DNA from: Nepenthes gracilis
Lineage: Eukaryota > Streptophyta > Magnoliopsida > Caryophyllales > Nepenthaceae
Assembly (NCBI GenBank): GCA_033239525.1
Contig: BSYO01000003.1
Span: forward strand, 4,210,001 to 4,274,000
Reading direction: 5' to 3'
DNA length: 64,000 nt
The notes beneath the pieces were generated by a model. That model worked only from the letters and a program-made list of their open reading frames with translations. It was not told where the DNA came from and made no database searches. Position 1 is the stretch's first letter, and every line of letters starts with the position of its first letter. Positions 10,959-22,092 of this stretch are shown here, piece after piece. Both the position numbers and the translations under genes were made by a program.

Positions 10959-13758
10959 TATTGGAATTTTCGGCGAACAAAACACGCATATAACCAATAC
11001 AATGAAAATAAATTCCTAAATCTCTCATCATTTGTTAGCTACCAAATACCGTAAAAATGTAAGTAACAAATCACTCAGCCAAATATACATATTACATAAT
11101 AATATTTAATATAGAAAACTCTTTTTAATCAAGAAAAAAAGTACATGACAAACATTAAAAATATCTACTATAATAATAACCGATTATAAATATAACCACC
11201 CTTTAAAAGCCCCCATAAAAATCTATATAAATAATGATTAAATTTAACTCCCAACACTTCTAACAACTAATAAGAAAATATATTTTGAGAAAAAATGAGC
11301 AACCAAATAAAAATGCATTATAAAAACAAACAAAAGTGACATACAAGCTTGGCGAAAAATGGAGCCCGAGTTTGATCACTTTTAGATGTCAAACCTCTTT
11401 CTATTTTCTCTTTTTCTCTTTTCTCTCTATTTGTACAGCGCTTTTAATATTGCAAATAATTTCAAATACCCTAAAAATATTAACGGCCCTTTTTAAATCC
11501 AATGTGGCAGCTCAAGCAACCATATCGCAGTGCTCCTACTTAGTTTTGGCGTTTAAGTATCTATCTTGCAGATATCTAATAACAATTCTACCTAATCGTC
11601 GCTTAAATTATCAACTCATAGGTATCTCATAAATCCTCCCGCAAACACCTTCACTTGAGTGAATCTCACGCAAGCCCTGGCAAGCCTCCTATGAAAATGC
11701 CTCTCTAGTGGCTCTTATACAAATATCACATGTTCTTCCATATGAGGTTCCATTAGTCTTCGTTGAACACGATGCAAAAGCCATCTTTATTAAATTTTGT
11801 GGTTGAGATCAAATTCAATTAAATATCATGAGAATGTCGCACGTCCTTCCATATGAGTTTCATCCAATTACTTGTTCGCAAGCTAATACCCTATAGTCCC
11901 CTTTGTGAGTCATCATTATTTATCCTTAATAGCTTATATAGCAAGTAAAGAAAGATTTTTTCAATGTTACATAGTATGAAGAATAGCTATCCATCATCTA
12001 ACTCATCTCATAATACACGAAATTTCATGTCTTCCCCGAATGGACGACTAGAAGGCTTCGACATACAATGATAAAGGTATGATCATTGTTTTCATGATAT
12101 CTCCTTTCTTATCGCTTGCTTCTCTCATTCTTCTCCTACTTCTATTTGAAGTAATTTCCTTTATATGACTTTTATTATCACAATGGAATTAGTCGATATC
12201 CTAAAATTTGGACTGGCATTACCCCTCTCCAACTTGCCATTGGGGTTCCACAATATCTCATGTCCCTAACTACTAGTGGACATCAAGATACTCAACTATC
12301 CAAAAATCCATTCACTTGTCTTTCATTTAAACTCATTCATAAGTAAGAAAGTAGTGACCTCATCAATATTAAGCATGCCCTTTTTAAATAATAGTATCGT
12401 GACAATATAATTATACTTGACCAACAAAGAAGCTAACAATACCAATATCTTATCTTTATCCTTGATCATCTCATTAAATGTGGACATTTGCATCAAGACC
12501 TAGTTGAACTTGGTCAAATGCTTCTTGAAACTTTTTCTTTCTGATAACTATAAGCCATAAAATTGTTTCTTCATATGTAATCTTAATGCCAGGGACTATG
12601 TCTTGGACTTGGACTTAGACCAACACTTCGATTTCATCCAAAATTTCACTAGATTCGATAAACTGATAACTTATTAAAAAATATTATTTATAAGATGCAA
12701 TTTGACTGTAAAATTAGCCAAATTCCTCATATCTTGTTACTCATCCTTCATCTTCTCAGGTTTATCTTCATTCTTTCATAGTGCTTTTACTATTCACTCA
12801 GGGGTCAAAACGTTCCTTTTCTTTTTTACCAATGAATAAAATTATTTTACCCGTTAAATTACTCGATTTAAAATGGCAAACCCTTCAACGATGATACCAT
12901 CAAAACATAGTTTTCACAGATTGAAAAGGCTATCATCTATTACCACTTGTTGAAATTTTCTAGGAATTAAATGCGCACACAAACAGTATAGCGAAAATAA
13001 ACCCCTAAATCTCCTATCAATTGTTGGCCATCAAACATTGTGAAAGTATAAGGAACAAATCACGCAACTAGGCATACATAAGTACGATAATATTCGATAT
13101 GAAAAATCATTTTCAACCATATGATAAATTTCAATAAAATCTACTACAATAGTAGCCAATTATAAAAATAACCACCATTCGAAATCTCTCCACAACAATT
13201 CATAAGGATAATGGTTGAACCTAACCCTCGGCATATATAACAACTAACAACAAAAAATACACAAAGAAAAAACAAACTAAATGGAATTATATATTATAAA
13301 CAAACTATAGCAACATATCCTAACTTGATAAAGAATGGAACCTAAGTTGGATGGCTTTTGGATGCCAAATTTCTTCCATTTTTCTCTTTTCCTCTCTTTT
13401 CTTTTTTCGTACAGCACTTCTATAATTACAAATAATTTTAAATACCCTAAGAACTAAAGAGCCCTCTTTATATCCTGCATTGCTGCTCAAGCGGCCTTCT
13501 TACGGTGTTCTTGTCCCATCTTGGCACTTAAGCATCCATCTTGCGACTATCTTGCAGATACCTACTGAAAATTCTATCTAATCTGCCACTCAAGCCGACA
13601 GTTTACGGCAGTCTCACATAACCTCCCATAAACCCCTTTGCTCAAACGAACCTCCAGTAATAACGTCACTTAAGCGATCCTCGAGCAAATATTGTATGTT
13701 CTCCCGATAATTCGTCAATTGAGTGTGAGGCGCACAAAGGATTGACCGAAATCAAACA
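10959..13758 (-). mobile_element. Copia deletion derivative with two LTRs and a gag relic
   Basis: This is a 2.8-kb element flanked by identical TTTAT (10954-10958 and 13759-13763). The left LTR runs from 10959 to about 11.8 kb (start TATTGGAATTTTC); the right LTR is 12948-13758 (start TGTTGAAATTTTC, end ATCAAACA). The two LTRs share ordered blocks but are clearly diverged, so the insertion is old. The about 1.1-kb interior reads on the minus strand: a decayed primer binding site (about 12934-12945, beside the right LTR) and a gag relic. Protease, integrase and reverse transcriptase are absent, so it cannot move by itself. The exact inner end of the left LTR is uncertain. Confidence 0.8.
12360..12640 (-). 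pseudogene. Degenerate Copia gag fragment
   Basis: On the minus strand the sequence reads as words typical of the UBN2-type gag domain of plant Copia elements: a 'KKQFYGL' word, then 'HLTKFN' and later 'LVLLASL'. Stops and frame breaks are present. It lies between the two LTRs of the 10959-13758 element, in the order expected for gag following the primer site. No zinc knuckle or pol motif was seen. Confidence 0.6.
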
Positions 13759-13763
13759 TTTAT

Positions 13764-14302
13764 AAGCAACTCCCGATTTAATCTCAGACCATTTCACTGC
13801 TCTCAACCGAAGAAAATGAATTGTTCAGATAATGGAGTTTATCTGAAATATTATGGGTTTGAAGAGATAAATGCGGATAAGGGAGAAGCTTAAGGCAATT
13901 TTCAAATGAATCAATACACAGTACAGATAACATGGGCTTCGAAGGTCCGGAATGCCGGTTACTTTTGCGCCGTCTAACCTCTAATGGCCTCAGGCTCTTG
14001 TACAAGGCCGTACTAATATTTCGAGAATCCTCCACTGTCGTTACTCTTCCGGTACCAGTTCCACTGGTCGTCCCATGCGCTTCCCCTCAAGTAAAACCCA
14101 CAACAGCTTCGTTATTAAAACTTGCATTTTGATTTCAATTTTTTTGAGGAAATATTATAAATGAATCTCTCTGATGGCGAACGGTACAGCCACAGTAGCT
14201 GTCACGCCTGCTTTTTGAACCATTCTTTGCTTTTTCGTTACCAATTGTTATCCCAACTCACACATACGTACCAGCATCTCCAGTCAAAAAGGCAGAACAA
14301 GG

Positions 14303-14306
<4 letters not shown>
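13764..14306. other. Upstream region of the bHLH gene
   Basis: The sequence is less AT-rich than most spacers. A minus-strand frame at 13784-14035 (83 residues) and a plus frame at 13932-14132 do not resemble proteins I know. They could be an exon of an unrecognised gene or chance frames. Confidence 0.4.

Positions 14307-14336
<30 letters not shown>
14307..14336 (+). repeat. (AG)15 microsatellite upstream of bHLH gene
   Basis: Fifteen AG units about 200 bp upstream of the bHLH start codon. GA repeats in plant promoters and leaders can bind BASIC PENTACYSTEINE factors (known for such repeats in general); here that is only a possibility. Confidence 0.9.
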
Positions 14337-14337
<1 letters not shown>

Positions 14338-14430
14338 CTAGAGGGAGGTATCAGATACCTCTGACATGCAATGATTTGTTTCGATTATATAGAATGCTTC
14401 GAATGGGAAAGGGTTTATTTTGCTTTGCTT

Positions 14431-14442
14431 TATAAACAGCTG
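14431..14442 (+). promoter_or_regulatory. Candidate TATA box and adjacent E-box
   Basis: TATAAAC at 14431-14437 overlaps CAGCTG (14437-14442), an E-box core, about 100 bp upstream of the ATG at 14539. The position suits a core promoter, but no transcript data support it. Confidence 0.4.
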
Positions 14443-14538
14443 TTTGTTGTATACAAATGGAGACATGAATGAGCTTAGTGGCGGAAATCTTGGAACACCG
14501 CATGCCCACTAAGTGTTTGTGGAAAAGACTGGGAGAAA

Positions 14539-17500
14539 ATGGACGGCCATTTTAACAGTGCATTAGGGTGGCTAAGGCCACTAGTTATGTGTTCTAGAAC
14601 ATGGGATTATTGCGTGTTATGGAAGCTGTATAATGAGCCTTCAACTTCAAGGTATTAGTTCTCCTGACCATGCATTTGCATACGAACGGTAGCTGCCCTG
14701 TTCCCCCCCCCCCCTCCCTTTTTTTCGGGCTGAATCTGTGTTAATGAAAGTTATAGCTCTCTCAAATGGATGGGTTGCTGCTGTTGTGCTGGTAAAGAAG
14801 AAAGAGGGAGGCAACTGTCAATACTTTGCAGGGATACCTTCATTCCACATCCAGCAAGGAAAAAGGCTTGCGAAGCTCTTGCTAAGTTGCCCTCTTCCCT
14901 GCCCTTATGTTCTGGGTATCCCTCGCCTTCTCTCTGTCTGCTCATTCGATTCTTGCATTGATAGCAACTGCTCTCATTTGTAAGACTAAATCCCAGGATT
15001 CATGGAGAAGTTATAGATTCAAGTGAGCCCAGATGGGTTCACCACATTGCTAATATATCAGACGCGAAAGCATCAGCTGTGAGTCTCTCTCCTTCTCAAA
15101 CTCCCTCCACCGCACAGACACACGTCTCTCTGATTACCCTTTGTTACGACACATACATAGAAAAGCGATTCACGGGGTTTTGGGGGCTTATTAGAACATA
15201 TACGTAAGCTCTACACGTATCCACATACCTGCTGCCCACGCGTGTTTGCTTAGGCAGTACAATGACATATCCATCCTTGACAGTTCCTCCAGTGCTAAGA
15301 AATGGTAGTAGGAATTCAATGCCTCCACAGAACAGTGTTTTACGGAAAAATTGAATTAGATACTTTGTGGATGCCAACATAATAACATTGGGTCCCTGTT
15401 CTGAGAACCATCTGATACAATGCCACCTGAATCAGTATATTTCTTCATGCCATTCGAATAAAGATGCCCGTTTGCTTAATTCTTCAATTCAAATCTTGGA
15501 GAAGTAGTGGAACGATGTTTATTCCAACAGGAATTGATCGGAACCCAAGCTTTGATCCCAGTCATTGGCGGTCTGGTTGAGCTTTTCGCTGCAAAGCATG
15601 TAAGAAACCATTTCTCTCTCTTATTACATATCTAAATGGCGAGCAATAACCTTCCTCCTTCCTTGCCTTTGCCTTTGATCTTTTTATTTACTAGATATCT
15701 AAGAACCAGGAGATGATAGACTTTGTGATGGCTCAGTTTCATCCATCTACACAATTGGAGACAGCCACTTTACAGAGATGTACCAATATGAGCCTCCAGT
15801 TACAGTCATTTGATTCATTCCTTTGTAAGTATACGGGTAGCTGGCTACCTTCCCTTTCCCAAGGGGATAGATATCATGCCCCAGCCATAGCACCTTTTAC
15901 CAGTGGTCCATTTCACTCATGACACGGGGACATAAACACGGCACACCTACAGTTTATTTTTTCTAAAAGTGAAAAGAAGATGTACAAGGAAATATTAATT
16001 AAAATTTATAGTTTATTCATAAATGTAGGAATGTAATTAATCAATAACTACCTTATACCAAATTATAAATAGAAATTGCACATTTAGTATTTAAAACATA
16101 AAAAAAAAATCACAAAAAAAACAAGTACGCAAGTGATCCAATATGAGAAATGTGCTAAAACATATCTCACAGTGAAAAAAAGAAGCCACAGTGATTGTTA
16201 GAATTTTTAATTGATTGTCAAAAGACTTTGATTTCTTTAGTTTATAATAATAACAAATCTTGCTAAAAATTATATACTATGTCAATGTGTCGGAATAAAA
16301 ATAATATTAAGATATTTGAAAATGTGTGGGACTCTGACACTCAAGTCCAAGATAAGTGTTAGTTAGTGGTTGTTAGGTTATGATGAGCGACCATCGTCCA
16401 ATTTAGGCCATAGCACTGTTCCTCCAGACACATCCATCAGTAATCCTCTTCTTCCCACGTCAGGGACTAAGAGGGTCAAGCGGCATGAAGTCTTTTCTTC
16501 AAGCTGTGACAATTATGTCATTGGAGGAGACAGAATGAGCATCTGCCAGAGACCAGATGGAGAAAAGTTCAGATCAAAGAACTTGTTACCAGAGAGGAAG
16601 CGAAGGAATAAAATCAGAGATGGGCTCTTTGCTCTTCGTGGTCTAGTCCCCAAGATCACCAAGGTAGGTAGATTTATGATGCTGATGAGCTGTTACGATG
16701 TAATGCTGCATCATGATGCTTCCTAAAATTTCCTGTGTAATGTTGCATCTCGATGCTTACCTAAAATTTCCTGTGACTTGCTGATTTTAGATGGATAGAG
16801 CTTCAATTCTGGGTGATGCAATAGATTACATAAACGAGTTAGAAGGAAAGGTGAAGCAACTCAGGAATGAGCTCGGGGACTTGACTGAAACTAAAGGAAA
16901 TAATAGCAATTTAGAGCAGAAATTATCAGATTTAGATGGAAAAATTGTTAATGCAGAGAATTTGGCAACCTCTAGTCAATCCCAAGGTTCTTATGGTGGT
17001 GAAAGGCAGCAAGTTGAGGTAGTGACAGAAATGATCCTTAGATTTGCATCTATTTTATTTATTTATTTGCATTGGTATTGCATTGTAATTAACTATTTAT
17101 GAATGTGATGCACTTTTGCAATCAATAAGCTGCTTAACGTTATAGATCCCAAATTAACAGTTTGCTCTGTTTATTTTCGCATAGGCTCATGTGGAAGTGA
17201 ATAAGCTAGGAAGCAGAGATTTACTGCTTAAGATTGTTTGGGAGCATAAGCATGGTGCTTTTGCAAGGTTGCTGGAGAACTTGGCATCTCTTGGCTTTGA
17301 AGTTACTGATGCCAATGTTACATCCTATAATGGCATGGTCTCCAACACTCTTATGGTACAGGTAAGGAGGAAAAAAAAATCAGAATTTTACAATGGTCTT
17401 GGACAATTGAGGCATTCTGTCCAATTTGCATCACATTTCAATTGAAAACATAGTCGGTGCAGAAATATATGATGTGCCCTAACTAATATGATGATGAAAG

Positions 17501-17632
17501 GTGCAAATTACTTAATCATATACAGATACATGATTCAAAGAACTAAATTTTTATATGGTTTTGCAGGCTAATGCAAATGATATTCAAGCGAAGGAAGTAA
17601 GAGATTCATTGATAAAACTAGCAGTTTCATGA
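14539..17632 (+). CDS. bHLH transcription factor, bHLH90/AMS-type (nine exons)
   Basis: Exons inferred by hand: 14539-14651, 14757-14915, 14997-15078, 15531-15599, 15695-15824, 16377-16663, 16791-17018, 17185-17361, 17567-17632. All introns are GT-AG, phases agree, and the total is 1311 nt, 436 residues plus stop. Residues 1-180 form a bHLH-MYC_N domain: TWDYCVLWKLYNE, then KWMGCCCCAG, ACEALAKLPS, SGIHGEV and IPVIGGLVELFAAKH. The bHLH spans about 252-305 (ERKRRNKIRDGLFALRGLVP, then MDRASILGDAIDYINELE). An ACT-like C-terminal domain (about 358-436) ends in VRDSLIKLAVS. 'GIHGEV' and 'ACEAL' favour bHLH90 over AMS itself. It would act as a nuclear E-box-binding dimer; a tapetum role is suggested only by family. 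Position 5 of the basic region is Asn, as in AMS-like proteins. The Pro just before ERKRR is unusual. Expression and exact transcript ends are unknown. Confidence 0.85.
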
Positions 17633-18949
17633 TCCCACAAGTAGAAAGGTAGCTCCACAAAGATGCAGAAGCTAGTGAGTCTATTTGGCAAAGAGACAAA
17701 CTGTAGAGTAGTATAGGAATTGCTTAATATGATTTCAGTTTCTTAAATAAACTGTTCATAGAAGTTCAAAATTGAAGTTTTGGAGGAAAACCTGGAAAGA
17801 TCAAATCAGCTTCTTGAGAAGAAGCTATGTTACTGTGGTCAATGAAGTCCTACTGAAACCACTATCCTCTAAGAATTCTGACTTTACCAATGTGTGGTGG
17901 GAAAAGTTGATGGTCATATCTCATTACAGGGGTATTTCACTCTTAAAAGACTTGCATTCTTGATCCCAGTTACCACCAAAGCGCATGAGAGTAAGCCTCA
18001 AAACAATCAGGCCACATCCCCACATGAAAACAGTAACACCTTACCTCCTCAAGAGAGCACGAGGTCCAAACTCCCTGATGAAAGTATATATTAGCAGTCT
18101 GTTTGGATAGATGAAATAAGACCAAAATGGGTATTCTCTTGGTATTTGTTATTAGTAAACTAAGAAACAAGTATTCTCAGCTTCACTACAGCCGACCACA
18201 ATAGAAGCGACTTACTATCACCAGCCGCTAGGGCTTGACCATCCTATTGGCTGCCTCTGCTACATACCGTCGCTAGCCATCATCATTGGCTACCACTGCA
18301 GAGCACCAAAAATAATTATTCATATCTTATCAAAATTTTATTTTCAAACAGAAACACCATCTCCTTAACAATTCAACTAATAGAGTACTTATTCTTATTT
18401 TATCTATTTATTATCATACTTTAGAAAATATTTATTATATGCTTAACTTATTACATTCAAACAAATAACATACCATATGAAATAGCTCTCAAACTCCAGT
18501 GTTCTTTTATGAGAGAGTAGTCTGGCCATGGGCTATGCGATTCTAAGCTTTCAAATAAGGGATCTCTATCTTTTGGCCAAGGTCACATTAACTTGGCCAA
18601 GGGAGAAGATCATTTACTGCACAAGCAACTGGAGCTCTCAAATAAAGACTGGAAGTTGGAACTGCTAATGTCAATGTTCACTGTCCCTTACAATTCATGT
18701 CTTGGGAGAAAAAAGGTAATTAAGAGGCGCAAAATCTTTCTTTCTCACTTGATAGAGTAAGAGACAAGAACGGTAGCCCAAAACCAAAATAGGCAACCAA
18801 GGAAGCTAAACTCATTTTACACAATGTTAACTACAATAATAAATAACTTAGCAAAGCAAACTATGTATATAAATAACTTGAAAAAAGAAACAAACAACTA
18901 ACACCAATATTAACAACTAAAACCAAAAGTCAGGTGAATGAGCTGAAAT
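17633..18949. other. 3' flanks of convergent genes with a possible MITE
   Basis: The bHLH gene and the minus-strand GT47 gene converge here. About 18100-18467 begins near 'gtctgtttggatagat' and ends near 'acattcaaacaaataa', words that could be the degenerate inverted ends of a small hAT- or PIF-type MITE with an AT-rich core. No target duplication was settled. Otherwise nothing was recognised. Confidence 0.35.
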
Positions 18950-20284
18950 CTATCGTTCTCTTAACCTAGAATGGATCCTCTTCAAGGTGCCCTCAATAGC
19001 AACATCAAAAGCATCCTTCCTGGCCCTCAACCCTAGAGAACTCCCATGCTTCCTATATATCACCCTTGGTATAAGCTCCATCACTCTCTCTCTCATCCTC
19101 CTCACTTCCCCTCTCGGAATCCTCATCAACACATCCACTATGCTCAACCCTCTGTACACCACATCCTCTTTTGGAATTGTCACCGAGAACTCCTCAAACT
19201 CTTTCGAGGGCAGATGCCACCTGTACTGTATCCTCGCTGACTGATCCTCGAAGAACACAGGAATGCAGCCGGCAAGGATCCCATCAAAGGTTGAACGTCT
19301 GGCCGGCGTGTCTCCGGGAGGCTGCAGGCAAAAAGTGGCGTGAAGCATTGGCTTCATATATCGAATTGGGTCGTGCTCGCAGGCCCCATTTGAGCAATCA
19401 ACAATCTCACACAATCTTTGGAACCTTCCAGTGACATCCGAAATGCGGGTATCATTCAGGCAGGTCTCCCGGATGCTCCTCCGGATATTTGGGGTGGTCG
19501 AGGTGCCCCCGCCACCGGCGAAGAGCATCAGCGTGCTCCGGTGGGATCGACGCACTCGAAGAACCCATGATTCCAAAAGGGCTAAGGTAGACGGGTGGAA
19601 TGAAGTTGGGTGTGGAATTGCCTGCTCTTGCCATGACCAAGCGCGCGATTCTAATGTCAACGCGGTTACGTTGTAAAACTGCGGCAATTCCAGGAAGGAA
19701 GTGCCCCAGATTGGGGGATCGGCGTCGGCAGCCTGGCTGAAATCCCAGGCTGATCGCGCCATCACTAAGAAATGATCGTGCCCGAGGTTCCTACCCCAGA
19801 TTTCGGGCTCATTTGTCTGCATATAATTGAATAAATTCAAACCATGCTCGGAGCTGGAATTCACGTCGGAGCCGTAGAGGTACCTGAGGGCGTCGATTCC
19901 GGCGTAGTAAGGTATGAAAATGGCGTCGGCGGTTTCGGGGACGGAGGTAAGGCAGGGGTACTCGAGGATTCTGCGGTGGAAGCTCACCTCGAGCATGTGG
20001 GGGTCGGTTCGAAACCATGACTTGGAGCGGTTGTGGGTCGCTTGTCCAAGTCCGTGGTTGGCTATGTAAGGACAGAAATCGTCATAGAGCGGGTAGTAAT
20101 TGGAGCAGCTTGTGAGGAGATCGAGGTTAAATCGTGAAGGCAGTTGTCGAATGTAGATCCAACGGTTGGTGCAATCTAAGGGGCCTGAATCAGTGTGGGC
20201 ATTGGTGTCTCGGGACACTGCTGTAGTTGGAAGGAGATACAAAGCGGTGAGGATGGGTAAAAGGATTGTGATTTTGGAAGCCAT
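18950..20284 (-). CDS. GT47 exostosin-type glycosyltransferase (xyloglucan galactosyltransferase-like)
   Basis: This is an intronless frame of 444 residues. Residues 1-24 form a hydrophobic signal or signal-anchor, so the enzyme is probably a type II Golgi protein with a luminal catalytic domain. Exostosin-domain landmarks follow in order: IYIRQLPSRFN (43-53), ADAIFIPYYAG (119-129), HDHFLVMAR (169-177), LFAGGGG (254-260) and the hallmark FCLQPPGDTPARRSTFD (318-334) with ILAGCIPVFF (336-345). These fit subgroup A of GT47, which includes the MUR3/KATAMARI1 xyloglucan galactosyltransferase and relatives; the precise sugar and acceptor cannot be read from the sequence. Possible N-glycosylation sites are at residues 85, 142, 205 and 277. 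It is shorter than MUR3 itself, mostly at the N-terminal stem. The start chosen is the first Met before the hydrophobic segment. Confidence 0.9.
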   Translation of the reverse strand: MASKITILLPILTALYLLPTTAVSRDTNAHTDSGPLDCTNRWIYIRQLPSRFNLDLLTSCSNYYPLYDDFCPYIANHGLGQATHNRSKSWFRTDPHMLEVSFHRRILEYPCLTSVPETADAIFIPYYAGIDALRYLYGSDVNSSSEHGLNLFNYMQTNEPEIWGRNLGHDHFLVMARSAWDFSQAADADPPIWGTSFLELPQFYNVTALTLESRAWSWQEQAIPHPTSFHPSTLALLESWVLRVRRSHRSTLMLFAGGGGTSTTPNIRRSIRETCLNDTRISDVTGRFQRLCEIVDCSNGACEHDPIRYMKPMLHATFCLQPPGDTPARRSTFDGILAGCIPVFFEDQSARIQYRWHLPSKEFEEFSVTIPKEDVVYRGLSIVDVLMRIPRGEVRRMRERVMELIPRVIYRKHGSSLGLRARKDAFDVAIEGTLKRIHSRLRER

Positions 20285-20520
20285 GAAAAAAATTAGCGGT
20301 TCTGCATACGCAAAAGAGGGGGTGGGGGAGAGAGGAACGGTTAAAAAAGTAATTTTCCTGCTTTTGATCAGAAAATAAAGGGAGGGGGCTAGAGAAGTAC
20401 TGTTCAGATCTCTGGAACAGCGGCGAAGAAGATCGCCGGCTACGATCTAATTCAGCGATCTCTCCTAGCCAAAGCGCTTTGGCTCGTTCTCTTCAGATCT
20501 GATTTGTTCGGTAAATGTAT
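20285..20520 (-). promoter_or_regulatory. Probable 5' UTR/proximal promoter of the GT47 gene
   Basis: The region upstream of the GT47 ATG is GC-richer than the flanking DNA and contains pyrimidine-rich stretches on the minus strand. No clear TATA box was assigned. The AT-rich character returns beyond about 20.7 kb. Confidence 0.35.
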
Positions 20521-22087
20521 CTCTCACCGGCGACAGTCCGGCGTTCGCTCCGCCTGTCTGCCATTAAACGAGAGAAGGTTATCAATTCAACGAATCGCGA
20601 ATCGGATGACAACTTCAAAAATTGGAAATTTTGGCAATCGGACTCCGTTCCATAATTTTCGAAGTTAATGGGCCGATGATTGAAATGGGCTTTCATTCTA
20701 CAGCCCATTTAAATTAAAAAAAAATACGTCCTTTAATTCCGCTTCGATGGTCCGCTCACGAGAAAAAGAAGCCCAACACTATAAGTTCTGAGGCTGAACC
20801 TCATCTCTTAAATATAGCCTCTCACTTTATTTTAAAATCATTAAATATTAATTTAATTATTACTAAATTTTTGAAATTTATTATTTTAAATTCAATTTTT
20901 TTTTAATATTGTATTTAAATCTTATTAATATGTAGCTAACACCTTGTTTGGGTAATTTTGGGGGGAAGAGAAGGGATGGAAATAAGAGGTTAACCAAAAA
21001 TTGAAAATAATAAATAATAAAATAATTAAAAAAAATCGACATCAATAAAAGCTTCTTAGAGTTAAGGGACCTCCTTCCTTGAGGGGAAAGAAAAATTACA
21101 ATCTATAAATTATAATTATCTATTTTTTATTCAATAATAATGATTGATTTAATTTTTAAAAATTATTACTATTATTTATTTTATTTAAAATTGATGTTGT
21201 GCCATATTATTTATATTTATTTATATAAATGATTATAATTTAAAAAAGGGTGGCCTCCTTTCATCTTCCTCCAAGACACACTTACAAAGAAATTTTATAA
21301 TTTTATTTTTTTTCCTTGGATTAAAATTTTATATTTGGAAGCAATTTATGTTTATCCGCGTTTATTTTCTTTAATATTAATTATGTCCATTAGTCTTACC
21401 TGTCAATTCAGTTTAACTCCTCTCTCGGTTTCCTCATGCCGCAATTTCAAGATTTGGATATTAAGAAATATTTTTATTAAAAAAAATTATTTTGTTTTTT
21501 TAAGCCTGAGACAGGCGGAACCGGGACCATTAAGCCTGATAAATTGACCGTGCAAATGCTGACTATTGACTAATGAGTTTTATGTCACGCGGTCAACATC
21601 TTTGGCGCCAAAGTTTTTAATTTTTTTAATTTTTTTATTTAAATTTCCCACGTTGGCTGGGCGGACTTTTACGGACATTATTATTAGTTTGACTCAGCAG
21701 CCTTAGGCCAACCAAAATTTATATATTTTTATTTTTTTTTTGTAACGAATGTTTTCTCTTTTTTTTTAACAGATTGTATAAACCACCTGTCACCGTCAAG
21801 CCAGTGTGGCATCTATTATCGCAATGGGCTGTGTTAAATTGATATAGCATAGTAATCGTCTCGTATATGTAAATTATTGTATGAATTATGAAGTCAAATT
21901 ATTTCTTTTGATGGTTTGAATAGCAACGGGTTCGATCTTTATGACTGTAAATCTTTGTCATATGTATCATGATAAATTAAATAAGATGTAAAAAATAAAT
22001 AAAACTCGCTTCCTAATATATTGTCAAATACTCCAATCAACAATCTTTTTTAAGGAGATATAAAATTATGGAGAGAAAATAAGTATT
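20521..22087. other. Intergenic DNA with a possible small MITE
   Basis: No gene was recognised. About 20945-21285 starts 'cttgtttgggtaattttggg' and closes with a rough inverse (cctttcatcttcctccaag), with A/T-rich DNA between; this could be a decayed MITE. Several T-rich runs lie near 21615-21650 and 21725-21770. Confidence 0.35.
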
Positions 22088-22092
22088 GAAAT

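Noticed and set aside
13784..14132. Minus-strand 83-residue frame and overlapping plus frame
   Set aside because: Composition is plausible for coding sequence, but no family is recognised and no splice partners were found; kept only as a note.
14161..14364. 67-residue frame ending in an Arg/Glu repeat
   Set aside because: It reads through the (AG)15 microsatellite in the bHLH promoter or leader.
14738..14983. Frames starting inside bHLH exon 2
   Set aside because: Only the frame reading KWMGCCCC belongs to the gene, and it leaves by splicing at 14915; the rest are shadows or run into the intron.
21925..21945. gggttcgatc word as a possible tRNA T-arm
   Set aside because: No acceptor stem, anticodon arm or D-arm around it.
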